Shown here: positions 41,808 through 52,012 of the stretch, in pieces | How positions within the stretch are numbered: position 1 is the stretch's first letter | Layout: each line of letters starts with the position of its first letter | Made by a program: the position numbers and the translations under genes | The notes under the pieces: generated by a model | What the model was told of the DNA's origin: nothing | What the model saw: the letters and a program-made list of their open reading frames with translations, nothing else | Database searches by the model: none | NCBI GenBank assembly: GCA_030770535.1 | Contig: JASVEC010000016.1 | Span: forward strand, 682,001-746,000 | Length of the DNA stretch: 64,000 nt | Direction: 5' to 3' | From: Batkoa obscura | Taxonomy: Eukaryota > Entomophthoromycota > Entomophthoromycetes > Entomophthorales > Batkoaceae

Positions 41808-42665
41808 TTAAAAATTCAACCTTGCTAAAAACTTATCAAATTCCTTTAAGCTCAAAGGATTTGAAATAAATAAAATGAGTGCTCCCTGAAACCCAGGGAA
41901 AAACAAATGGAATTTATCTATAACTTTAATAACCTTCGTTTCATCAATGTTATACAATAATAAAAACATATAACAAATGCTAAATATACTACTAATAAAA
42001 GGAATCATTGTATAACTAAAAGCCGTAGCTATCAATTGGAATTGAGTCCATCTTTTTGCTTTAAAAAACAGATTTTGACTTCTTGAAGATGGGGAGGAAT
42101 AAATCAGTTTATATAATAGAAATAAAGACAAAAACAAAAAGGGAGTAGCAAAAAAAGAAAAAAAACTGGAAGTATATTTTATAGAAATGGTTGCTATTAT
42201 TCCATTGTTTGTAGTTACAAAATTACACATATCGATTTTACTCGAGTAACTTATAATTGGTATTAAACTTAATAATAAAGATAATAATATTGGTAATATA
42301 TAGAATCCTTTTATAGCTATTCTAGTTAGTTCCGAATTAAAAATTAATTCAATTAACATAATAATTGAAATACATATAGAATAGATAGTGGATATTGAGA
42401 CACAAAAGGCAGTTATCCATCGAAAGAGGTAACATGTAGTGTAAGTATATTCTCTCATTATAAGAAGTGATATTTGAATTATACAATTTATAAAATCAGA
42501 TAACAAAATTAGTATATGTAATTGATAATCTATTTTATGCACTAATTTTTCGTTAATTAGAGAAATAATTATAATCCCAATTAATAAAAAAAATAACATA
42601 AATATTGAGATGGAGTTTGACAAAATTGGTAGAAATGAAATTAAAAAAGAAACTGTAGAAGACAT
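41808..42665 (-). CDS. Seven-helix receptor-like membrane protein
   Basis: 285 residues, single exon, very hydrophobic. Seven helices can be laid out: residues ~12-38, 48-70, 82-108, 120-142, 160-185, 205-232 and 245-270. Loops are short, the third inner loop (LIYSSPSSRSQNLFFKAKRW) is basic, and the C-terminus is short (SNPLSLKEFDKFLARLNF), with the NPL near the end of helix 7 reminiscent of the NPxxY region of G-protein-coupled receptors. Two Cys in the first and second outer regions (TTCYLFRW and IDMCNF) could form the usual disulphide. It may be a nutrient- or cAMP-receptor-like fungal GPCR. The exact class is not clear. Confidence 0.6.
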   Translation of the reverse strand: MSSTVSFLISFLPILSNSISIFMLFFLLIGIIIISLINEKLVHKIDYQLHILILLSDFINCIIQISLLIMREYTYTTCYLFRWITAFCVSISTIYSICISIIMLIELIFNSELTRIAIKGFYILPILLSLLLSLIPIISYSSKIDMCNFVTTNNGIIATISIKYTSSFFSFFATPFLFLSLFLLYKLIYSSPSSRSQNLFFKAKRWTQFQLIATAFSYTMIPFISSIFSICYMFLLLYNIDETKVIKVIDKFHLFFPGFQGALILFISNPLSLKEFDKFLARLNF

Positions 42666-43647
42666 TATTTTATATCTCTTTTTGATAGATAAAACAAGTT
42701 AAAAAACTATAATTTGAGCTTTCATTTATAGTTTAGTTTGAGTATAAGATAACCTTCTATTTATTTTAAAAAGAAAAGTTATGCGGCAAATTCATTTGAG
42801 TCATTCTTTATAGAAACAGTTTATTGGAACTTATATAATACAATAAGATGACATTTGAAACGAGTTCAATTTGATCACCAAAAATATTACTATATTTGAT
42901 AAATAATTTACTATATTTAGAAACTATAAAAAATTTGAATTGTTCTGATTCAATGTAAATGAGAAATTTGTTTTGAATAGAAATCTGTTTTCTTCTATTT
43001 ATTTATAAGTGAATTAGTTAGTAATTAATTACTAATTATTTTTGGTCATGTCATTAGCTAATTTTTTATTTAAATACTATATAATATATGATATAAGACT
43101 TGGTAAACACTTATCAAAATTAACTATCTATAAAAAAGCTATTTTATTAGTAACTTTTAAACAAATATATATATGAAGATGTATCTTTTATTTAAAAGTT
43201 TTATTAACAATCTTTCCACTCAAATAGCGCTTGAAAAATAGAGAAGTAATGAAATCAAAAGAGACATTCTCATATGTAAAAACTAAGACTCAAACGAATA
43301 TTTAATAAATAAAAACATAGAGAAAATAAATAATAATATTTTTATAAAATAAATATTTAAATAAATAGTAAAAATATTCAGAAGATATTTAATATATTTT
43401 ATAATTAAAAACATAGCGGAATCTAAACAAATAGACTGATATATATTATAGTTTGATACTTTAATACCATAATTCAAATTCAACTGAAGCTTGGCCCTTT
43501 AATAGCCTTATTCTTTACTTAAATGAATTCTTATAATAATTAATACAATTGAATTTCACACCAAATAATGAATTTTTTGACAAAAATAATAGTTAGAAAT
43601 ATATAACTACGAACCTATAAAACTCAATAAATAAAATAATCATTATT
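42666..43647. other. Intergenic region with one MITE
   Basis: Nearly 1 kb, AT-rich. Contains the MITE at 43.2 kb; nothing else recognised. Confidence 0.6.
43174..43272 (-). mobile_element. MITE copy, reverse orientation, decayed ends
   Basis: TGAAGATGTATCTTTTATTT at the left, TTTCCACTCAAATAGCGCTTG at the centre, ACATTCTCA at the right. Confidence 0.75.
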
Positions 43648-46600
43648 TCATTCTGAATGACTCAAATAATCATCATCATCTTTAACTTTGAAATAAATTA
43701 CATCCGCTTGTATATCATTATCCGATAAATCTCTTAACCAAGTCTAATAATAATAATAAATAACACAAATAATTAATATCATTACTCATTTAATTAATTT
43801 ATTTTTTACCTTTTGTTTAAATGATAATATATCACCAGGACCTTTGACCTCAGCAAACCTTACATATTTCTTATCCAAATGAATTAAAGTTAAATCAGGA
43901 AACCCAGTAAAATAATAATTATAATCCATTATTAATTTTCTCATAATATTAATTAACCCGTTAACAGGTAGATATTTTACTATTGAAGTTAAATCTAATA
44001 ATGAATAAATTGGATCAAATCCCACTACTTTAACTAGTGTTTTGTTAATTTCGTTATAATTTTTTTTTAATACTGATAATCCCATCCCAGTTTTTATATA
44101 GCTTAAATGAGTTTCAATTACTTCTTTGCGATCTAATTAACAATAAAAAACAAAAAATAAAATAAAATAATAATTTACTTTGATAGAAACATTTAGACAT
44201 AAAATCTAAAGGTTGTGATTGATATTGAGTTTCGAATACATTTGAAACGGGCATAAACAAAATATCCCAAAATAAATAAATAAAAAGTGTAGTAATTAAT
44301 TTTCCTTCGCAATGATATCCGATATAACCTTGTTTTTTAAAATGATCTAATGCCAATTCTTCTATTGTATTTTCACTACCATCTGTACTTCGATAAATTC
44401 TTCTTGTTTTTGCAGATTTACAATTATTTAATAATTTTTGTGCAATCAATTCTATTGTAGTTGGTTTTTTAAACAAAGGTAATTGAAAGTTGAAAGTAAT
44501 ATTAATGTTTTTTATTTTTCTTAATCGATCATAAATCATCTCTTTATCATCTAAACATATGTAATATAAAATAATATAAAATAATATAAATTTAATAATA
44601 CAAATTTAATAGTATAAATTTCTTACCTAAATTCAATAAAGAATCATTCAATCCTTTAATACAAATGTCAAACCCTAATTTTAATTTATCTTTATCTTTT
44701 TTAAAATAGTTTTGTAATATTAATCCAAGTCGATTATACCAAATACCTCTTTTCTTAATTCGATATATTTTTTGTTTTAATAGTATTTGTAATAATTCAC
44801 TCTCTTCCAAATATTTTTTTTCATTAGCTAATACTCTTAGTTTTATTTCTTGTATTTTAGTAAATAAATAACCTATATAAGAATTAATTAATTGGAATCT
44901 ATATTAAGCATCATTATTCAAATAAATTTACCAGCTGTATAGTTAAGTTGATAATCCATCAATTTATAATTATCAAAAAACTCAATTTCTTTCTGCCATT
45001 GTTCATAACATTCATTAGCAATTTCTTTAATAATTTGATAATAAAATTCTTTTTCATTTTTCATATGAAAAGCTTCTATTGTTATATGATACATAATATT
45101 GGCATATTCAAAATTTAAAAAATGTTGTTGATTTAAGAAAAATTGTCGATTTCTACTAACTTGATATTTCGGAAAACATAACTTATTACTTTGAACTAAA
45201 ATCGCTTTTGTTAAATGACATTGATTTAATGGTAATGTACGATGATAGGCCAACTGAAGTCGATCAAATAATTGTCTTATATTGAGGTTTAATTGAATTC
45301 TTTCTCCTAATATAAAATAACATTTTTGTATATATTTATCTAAGTTAGATATATTATTGTTTTTACTATTATTATTTTTTAATTTCCAATTAGAAAACGC
45401 AAATAAACTAGGCTGATTTTTACAATGCAATATTAATTTTTGGGTTATTATATCTTTCTAGTTAGAATAAACAAAATAATAAATAATATGGTATAATAAA
45501 ACAAACGATTTCTTACTGGTTTACTTTTAAATCCATCAAACCATTTTTCCCCTTTAACAATTGTTTTTAATTGAGGCAGAGTCATCATTGCTATTAATTC
45601 TTCTAAACTTGACCTACCCGAAGAAAATAATATAAAAAACTGTTCTTTTATTAATTGATTTAAACTATCATCTAATTGATTTTTAACTCTTTTTTTAATA
45701 CAATAATCTAGTAAACTTTCTTTTTTAATCCAACCATGTTTTCTTAAATAAACCCTTAATAACAAATATTGACTTAATTCTAATAAATAAAATTCAATTA
45801 ATTAAAAATTACTTCAAAAAAACTAAATAAAAGCCTACCATCTAACTTTAAGTATTTATTAAATGTATCAATCTCCTCGTCAGAAAATAAATAACTTTCA
45901 TTCAATAATATGTCATTTAGCCAATCATTGAAGATTTGTAATAAATAATCATTTAATATCTCTATTTTAATATCTTCTTCCAAAAAAATTTCTTTTTCTT
46001 CTGGTTCAATTAATTCACTAACTTCTCTTTTAACGGTTACTTTAGGGCTTTTCACTTGTTCCTTTAACACCTATTATTGTTTAAGTAAATTAAATTAAAT
46101 TAAAAACATAATAAATTCATTAATGATTTACCTCTTCTTTTAATTTACTTTTTACTTGGACCATTTCAAAAAAACTGCTACTATTTATTATATCTATTTT
46201 TTTCTCATTAATTTTGTTTTGAGTTTCAATATCCACTTTGTTATTTTTACTTTTTTCTGAAGCCCCAATATTTTCATTCTTTTGATTATTACCTTCTTTT
46301 TTGTTTAATTCATTATTTTCACTTTGAATTTGAATCTCATTATATTGATTCTTTTCATTATCTTTTTCATTTAATTCTTTACTTTCACTTTTCCTTGAAT
46401 CTTCATTATCCTTGTTATTTTCATTATTTTTCTTGTTTAATTTACTTCTTTCAATTTCCCCCAATCCTTCCTCAATCCTGCTCTTTTTACTTCCTTTATC
46501 TCTTTCTTCGACATCTGGTTCATCACTACTTTTATTCTTGATTTGATTTAACTCTCCTTCAGCCTCAGTTTTATTTCTTTTATTATTATTCCTTCGTCTA

Positions 46601-46722
46601 CTTTTAACAACTTTAAAATCACTAGGAATCGAATTAGAACTCTGAGTTGCACTTTTATTCGTCATGTTTCCTCCTTGGCCATCATCTGTTGTTGGGATGA
46701 TGATTTCGCTTAATTGACTCAT
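43648..46722 (-). CDS. FAN1: Fanconi-associated nuclease 1 (FAN1), VRR-NUC family
   Basis: About eight exons on the minus strand. The N-terminal ~200 residues are charged and Asn/Lys/Glu-rich, presumably disordered, with no clear UBZ zinc finger. The middle holds the SAP-like piece SLEELIAMMTLPQLKTIVKG and the TPR-like helical region (YKLMDYQLNYTAGYLFTKIQEI). The catalytic part contains GYHCEGKLITTLFIYLFWDI and the VRR-NUC active site: GFPDLTLIHLD followed by RFAEVKGPGD, i.e. the PD-(D/E)xK set. The protein ends with TWLRDLSDNDIQADVIYFKV. FAN1 is a 5'-flap endonuclease/5' exonuclease that unhooks DNA interstrand cross-links. It is kept in many fungi but lost in budding yeast. Introns are short and AT-rich. 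Confidence 0.9.
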
Positions 46723-47812
46723 TTTCGGAAATTACATAAAAGAAAAAATAGAGTGAATTAATATTTCTTTAAAATTATGTTCAAGTTCAATTATAGGTAA
46801 ATATATAATACATTAAGAATTAAGTTTCAGAGTTCAATATTTATTGAATCTATATAACTATTTTATAGAATGAAAATTGTAATTTAAAAAGGACATTAAA
46901 TGCATTACATTATTCTCATTTAATTTTTTATATTTATTACAATTATAAAATTAATTATTATTTCAAAACTTCAACTTAAAGCAATATATTACTCAAAAAA
47001 ATATCGACTTACATTATGTTAAATAGTCTTAATACAAGAATCAGTTTATTTTAATATACGAGTTTGTATAATATTTCAGAATGTTTTGTTGAACATTAGT
47101 CTTTTATAGAAATTTTCTACATAATAAAATCAAATATCAATTCAAAAGTAAGTAACCTATTTCGATCCATTGACTTGCCAACATAAGATCTAAAAATAAT
47201 GCACAGTTCAATCTATATACTTCCTTTATTAAAAGCCAACATTATAGCTCATAATCTACTATCATATCATCCTATTCATTTATAAACTAATCCTATTCAG
47301 CTCTATACAAATATACTAATTAACAAAGTTTTTGAATTTAGTTGATTTTAATAGTTACTATGTCTTAAATTTCAGGAGTTCAATTCAAAAGCAAGCTGTT
47401 TTGAATTTTACACTATGAAAACTAACAACACATTATCATTATCAGTAAAATGCAACTTTTAAACAATAATATTCAACTTTAAGATAGAATAACTATTTCA
47501 TCGAGTAATTATGAGATCATGTAAATACTCAATTTTGTATAATTTGTGATATATTATTTGACCACAAATGGCAAGTTAGACTAACTTGCATTTAGATATT
47601 TTTCTATTTTCTAATATCTTGTTATCTTATTCTAATAGAAATTTGTCATTCTAGAAAAATAATAGAGCTTAAATTTGATAATATAATATTATTGCAAATT
47701 AAAAGAAAATGAATAGCATTTAAGTCCAGAATAATTAAAAATTCAATATTAAGATTTAAATTCTAGTTTGCTATTTTAATTCAACAGTTGCATAGAAAAA
47801 CGGCAAATTTAA
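46723..47812. other. Intergenic region
   Basis: About 1.1 kb of very AT-rich sequence between two divergent genes. It should contain both promoters. No repeat of the known families is seen. Confidence 0.6.
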
Positions 47813-48418
47813 ATGGATAAAGAGACTAAAGATGTTGAAATTGTATCAGAAGAAGATAAAGAGGTAATTGAAATCATAGAAGAAGTGGGTCGGGATATAA
47901 TAGAACAAAAAGAAGGTTGTGATGAAGGTAAGGAAGCTGGTGATTTATTAGAAAGTAGAAACAAATATTTAAAAATCGGACAATATACATGTATTAAATT
48001 ACAATTTTTATACTATAAAACTGACAAGTCTTGGTTTTTCACTAAAAATTCAACAGACTCTAATACCACTCTTAGCTTCCCAATCATTGAACAGGTCATC
48101 ATCTTATTAAAGCCAAAGTTGAAATCCACTTTAAAACAATATTATGATAACACTATCACTACTATTGTCGAACCCACTTTAGCCAGCCCAGAGATTATAA
48201 TAACCGAAAATTTAGTGTTGATTTACTTTTTGACAAAAGGGTATAATTTTAATCAAAATCAAAGTTTTTATTTGCTGATGGAGGAGAGGATGAAGATTCA
48301 AGATTTCCGAATGTTTGAAAAGAATGTTTATTTAATGGTAGCGCCAAGAGACGATAAAGGAGATTCTAAAAGGATTGTTAATAAGATGTTAAGAAGCGTA
48401 AGAGAGTGGTTGGATTAG
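47813..48418 (+). CDS. Unknown acidic protein
   Basis: 201 residues, single exon, with good coding character (balanced composition, no simple repeats). The first ~45 residues are very acidic (DVEIVSEEDKEVIEIIEEVG). The rest looks like one globular domain with predicted strands and helices (YTCIKLQFLYYKTDKSWFF, LSFPIIEQVIILLKPKLKS, LVLIYFLTKGYNFNQNQSFY, FEKNVYLMVAPRD) and a helical C-terminus (VNKMLRSVREWLD). No family is recognised. It is divergent from FAN1 across 1.1 kb and tail-to-tail with Arc1/AIMP1 across 0.57 kb. Confidence 0.55.
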   Translation: MDKETKDVEIVSEEDKEVIEIIEEVGRDIIEQKEGCDEGKEAGDLLESRNKYLKIGQYTCIKLQFLYYKTDKSWFFTKNSTDSNTTLSFPIIEQVIILLKPKLKSTLKQYYDNTITTIVEPTLASPEIIITENLVLIYFLTKGYNFNQNQSFYLLMEERMKIQDFRMFEKNVYLMVAPRDDKGDSKRIVNKMLRSVREWLD

Positions 48419-48989
48419 TATAAGGTATTTATTTTTACGTCGGTAGGAAGTAAATAAACGTTATTAATCTCTTGAAGCAAATAGTCTTGGAATCAGACTA
48501 TAGCCTGCTATACTTTTTAAGTGATTTTGTTATTAAATTAAAATCTATTAAAGTTTGGTTTTCTACTTTTATTATTTTTTAGTTTTTATTATTTAAAATC
48601 AAGGTGAACTTTACTTGAAATATTAATATTTATCAACTGTAAGTTTTTATTTAATATATTAATTATTTCATGTCATTCTATAATTAATTGAGGGTGTCTT
48701 TTTTGATTTCATCACTTTTTCCACTTTTTAAGCACTATTTAAGTGAAGAATTATTAGCAAAATTTAAAATACATCTTCATTCAAACATTAAGCAATATTT
48801 TGTAGACTATAGTTGAACATATCATAACTCAAATTAGTCAAAGGTTCTCAAACTTTAATTAGTTAAATATAGAATCATAACGCTTCTTTTTGTTTAAAAA
48901 ACATTTTATTTACCTATATGTAAATTGCTACATTAAAAAATCGCATCTACAAATATAAAAGCCACAACTCATATTAAATTTCAACATCT
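48419..48989. other. Intergenic region with one MITE
   Basis: Convergent 3' flanks of two genes; only the MITE at 48.7 kb is recognised. Confidence 0.6.
48689..48779 (+). mobile_element. MITE copy, slightly shortened
   Basis: TGAGGGTGTCTTTTTTGATTTC at the left, TTTTTAAGCACTATTTAAGTG at the centre, ACATCTTCA at the right. A few bases near the right end are missing. Confidence 0.75.
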
Positions 48990-50434
48990 TTATTTAAGAC
49001 TTGAATTCTTAGCAGTGGCAGTCATACAAAGGCCATTTTTGGTTTTTAATTGATGAAATTTATTAGTATCTGGATGGTACCAACCGGCTATTCTATTATC
49101 ATCTGTTTTTAGTCCAGGTTGAATAGTTTCCCAAATTTTTCTTTTTGGGTTTAATACAGCTTCTGGCTCTTGTCCTTCAAATTCTTCAAAATAAACTCGA
49201 TCTCCAGGTTGAGACCCGCTTGGTGGGTCAACAAATTCTACTTTACCTTCAGCACTGGTACCGCATAATACCATAGCATGAGATTTCACTCCACGCATAC
49301 TGTAGATAACGAATGTTAATATTTGTGTATTTTTATGGTTGATAATGTTAATTTACTTAGCTGGTTTCAAATTGCAAACCAAAATAACGTAACGATTCTA
49401 TGAAAAAATAATTAAGAAAAGCTCATTGAAAAAAATCGATAAAATTACCTTCATCTCTTCAAGTGAAAAATGATTGACTAATCCAGAAACAACAGTACGT
49501 GGAGCTTCTTCACCAAGTTCAATTTGTTCCACATATAAAGAATCAGCAGCTTCATGTTTAGCGACTTCAATAATATGACCCACTCTAAGATCAATCATAG
49601 AAGGAACTATAGGAGCGGCAACAGCTAATTCAAATAAATAAGTAAACCCTATATAACCAATAAAAAAGCATATAAAATTTACCAGCTTTAGCAGGAGCAG
49701 CTGGTTTTTTCTCTTTCTTTTTTTTACCACCCAAATTTAAAGCTTCTAAATCAATAGTAATAGCTTCCATTTCAGCAGATTTAAAACTTTCACCCTTAGA
49801 AAGTAAAGTTTGAATATTGTTAAACCATCTCATTACATTTAATAATGTTTTTTGTCCTTCAAGTCCAATGCTGTTGATGTGATTCCTTAAACGTGCATAA
49901 ACGACTAAATCAGCAAGTGTAAACTTGTTATTACAAAGGTAACTTTTGCCGGATAAATGAGAATTGAGGGTCTATATTATTAATAAAATAATTTACAAAA
50001 AACATGAGCTTATCTACCTTTGAAAATTCAGCTAATTCTTCTTCACTTACTGATGAGCTGGATAGCCATTGCTCAACCTAAAATAAATAAACATAATTAA
50101 ATCCATTTTTTTTAAAAAAAAGAAACAAAGTAAATTACATCAGCTTGAACTTGAGGTTCTTCTGAACTTCCGCCAAACTTGGAATCATATTCATTAGCTA
50201 AATAAACTAATACGCTATTTTCTGAAGTGATTTCAATATTATCTTGAAGTTGAAGTTTGGTAGGCTATACAATTGAATATTAGTATATCTAATCAAATAA
50301 TTGAAAAATATGATTACTTCATTATCTTCAATAGATACTTTGAGGGTTGGTTGAGCTTCCTTATTAGTTTCGACAAGATAATGATAGACTAATATGGCTA
50401 CTTGATCTTTTTTACTGATGCTTAATTGACTCAT
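48990..50434 (-). CDS. ARC1: Arc1/AIMP1-type tRNA-binding aminoacylation cofactor
   Basis: About seven exons on the minus strand. The N-terminal half is GST-C-like (SVLVYLANEYDSKFGG, LNSHLSGKSYLCNNKFTLAD, VVYARLRNHINSIGLEGQ, NVMRWFNNIQTLL). Then comes a Lys/Ala-rich tRNA-binding linker (GGKKKKEKKPAAPAKA). The C-terminal half is the EMAPII/tRBD OB fold: SMIDLRVGHIIEVAKHEAAD, LYVEQIELGEEAPRTVVSGL, RGVKSHAMVLCGT, FVDPPSGSQPGDRVYFEEF. This is the order of yeast Arc1 and animal AIMP1. Arc1 binds methionyl- and glutamyl-tRNA synthetases, increases their tRNA affinity and keeps them cytosolic. The GST-like part should be the synthetase contact. It lies tail-to-tail with the unknown acidic gene. Confidence 0.9.
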
Positions 50435-50673
50435 TTCTGAAGGTTAAAAATAGACTAGTTGTTTTATTTTGAAAATTTTACTTTGGATCGAAATTATTAA
50501 TGTACTCTAGAATTAGGGGATTTTTTTGGAATTTTTTTGATGACGAATTGAATTCATTTTTGACAAGGATAAAGTTAATTTAATATAGTAGCTAAAAAAT
50601 TAATAAAATTAAAAAGCTTTATTAAAATGTAAAATAGAATAAAAAAAGGACTCTTTACTTGATATTTTAAATA

Positions 50674-50771
50674 TGAAAACGCATTTTTGTGTTTGAGAAT
50701 TTTACTAACAATTTTTCCATTCAAATAGCGTTTGAAAAATAGAAAAATAATGAAATCAAAAAATATCCCCA
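50674..50771 (-). mobile_element. MITE copy, reverse orientation
   Basis: Left end decayed (TGAAAACGCATTTTTGTG), centre TTTTCCATTCAAATAGCGTTTG, right end ATATCCCCA flanked by TA. Confidence 0.75.
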
Positions 50772-50921
50772 TATTATAAAATATTATTTTGTCAGTTTTA
50801 TAATTGATTATAATATGATAATTGCTTGGATTATTTATAAAACTGACTGCAATTTTATAATTTATAATTTATATAATAAATTTGATTAGCTTTAAATGGT
50901 TTTGCTACTGAAAGTTATCAA

Positions 50922-51490
50922 TGGAAGCGTTCTCTTTGGCTTCATTACTGTGAAACCTGGTACTCAGTGATTGGGGTCAAAAACAGCTATTGCTTAGTTG
51001 ACCATACTGTAAGTCGAGAGGTCTTAGTTTATGTGACTAAGGTAGATCTGGATTATGAAGAATAGCACGTAATAGGCTACGGACTATGTAAGACGATTGG
51101 AATAGATAATACTACTGTAAAATCTACCTAAAATACTATTAAGTAAACTTAGTGGCATTATTAAATGTTCGAGATATCAGGGAATAATTCAGTTAAAAAG
51201 CCTTGAGTTACTATGTTCTAGAGTCCTTTTTATACTCCAAGTATGGATATTAAAATGGGGAGATAATATCCTTCGGAGTCATATGACAGAAATTTCCATA
51301 GCAAATCAAAATGAGAGCATAGGATTAATTGTCTCTGAACTCGAGAACACAACAGCTTAAGTGATTGTTATACTATAAGCAATCGTGGAGCTAACAAAGC
51401 GATATTTCACAATTACTTTTTCCACCTTTTAAACACTATTTAAAAAGAAAGATTATTAGTAAAATCCTCAAACGCAAAAATACATCCCCA
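50922..51490 (+). mobile_element. MITE split by a solo LTR
   Basis: The left piece 50922-50948 (TGGAAGCGTTCTCTTTGGC, then TTCATTAC) and the right piece from 51412 (ATTACTTTTTCCACC to ACATCCCCA at 51490) together form one MITE. The LTR 50949-51411 sits between the two ATTAC copies. Confidence 0.85.
50949..51411. mobile_element. Solo LTR, 463 bp, with 5-bp target duplication
   Basis: Ends form the inverted repeat TGTGAAA ... TTTCACA with the canonical TG...CA. ATTAC occurs directly on both sides (50944-50948 and 51412-51416), matching the uninterrupted MITE consensus TTCATTACTTTTT. No internal retroelement genes are present, so it is a recombined solo LTR. A related fragment lies at 11001-11124. 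It is a fossil; the clean target duplication suggests moderate age. Confidence 0.85.
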
Positions 51491-51494
51491 TATA

Positions 51495-51590
51495 TGAGGA
51501 TGTATTTTTTTGTTTAAGAATTTTATTAACAATCTTTCTTTTTAAATAATGCTTCAAAATCGAAAAAATCAAGCTAAAAAAACATCCCCA
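51495..51590 (-). mobile_element. MITE copy, reverse orientation, four bases from the previous one
   Basis: TGAGGATGTATTTTTTTG at the left, TTTCTTTTTAAATAATGCTTC at the centre, ACATCCCCA at the right. Separated from the split copy only by TATA, as if inserted next to it at a TA site. Confidence 0.8.
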
Positions 51591-52012
51591 TATAATAAAA
51601 ATTTAAAACTTTACTAATTACGAGCTATAAGTATTTTAATACGTAATAAAAAAAGTAAAAAAGTAGAATTTTTTCAGTAATAAAATCAGACTAATTTATT
51701 TATTACTTAAAATAAAGCAATACTCAATAGAAATACTAGAAAATTAATTTTTCAATGCATATATAGAATTCTATAACTATATTATCCTCCTTATAGCCTC
51801 CAAGCTCTAGTATGATTATAAAATTATTATTAGAGCTCAACCCATTATTACCAAATCTAGAAATTCTATTAATAAAATCTAATCAAATAAAATAATTTTG
51901 ATAATCAATCTAAGATGCGACCAACTTTGACATCATAAAAGAATACTTTAATTCTTAAACTTAATAAAAGCTTAATTTGTAAATTTGTAATTGTGAGTTT
52001 TTTATATCAAAT

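Larger units (their letters stand above)
50435..52012. other. Intergenic region with nested transposable elements
   Basis: Contains a MITE at 50.7 kb, a MITE split by a solo LTR at 50.9-51.5 kb, and a further MITE at 51.5 kb. The remaining ~400 bp before HBS1 are AT-rich promoter sequence. Confidence 0.7.

Noticed and set aside
43100-43180. AT microsatellite as possible regulatory element
   Set aside because: Short TA runs are common in this AT-rich window and show no special position.
50949-51411. Apparent protein similarity (VYVTKVDLDYEE...) to retroelement protein
   Set aside because: The stretch is better explained as a non-coding solo LTR: TG...CA ends and a 5-bp target duplication are directly visible.
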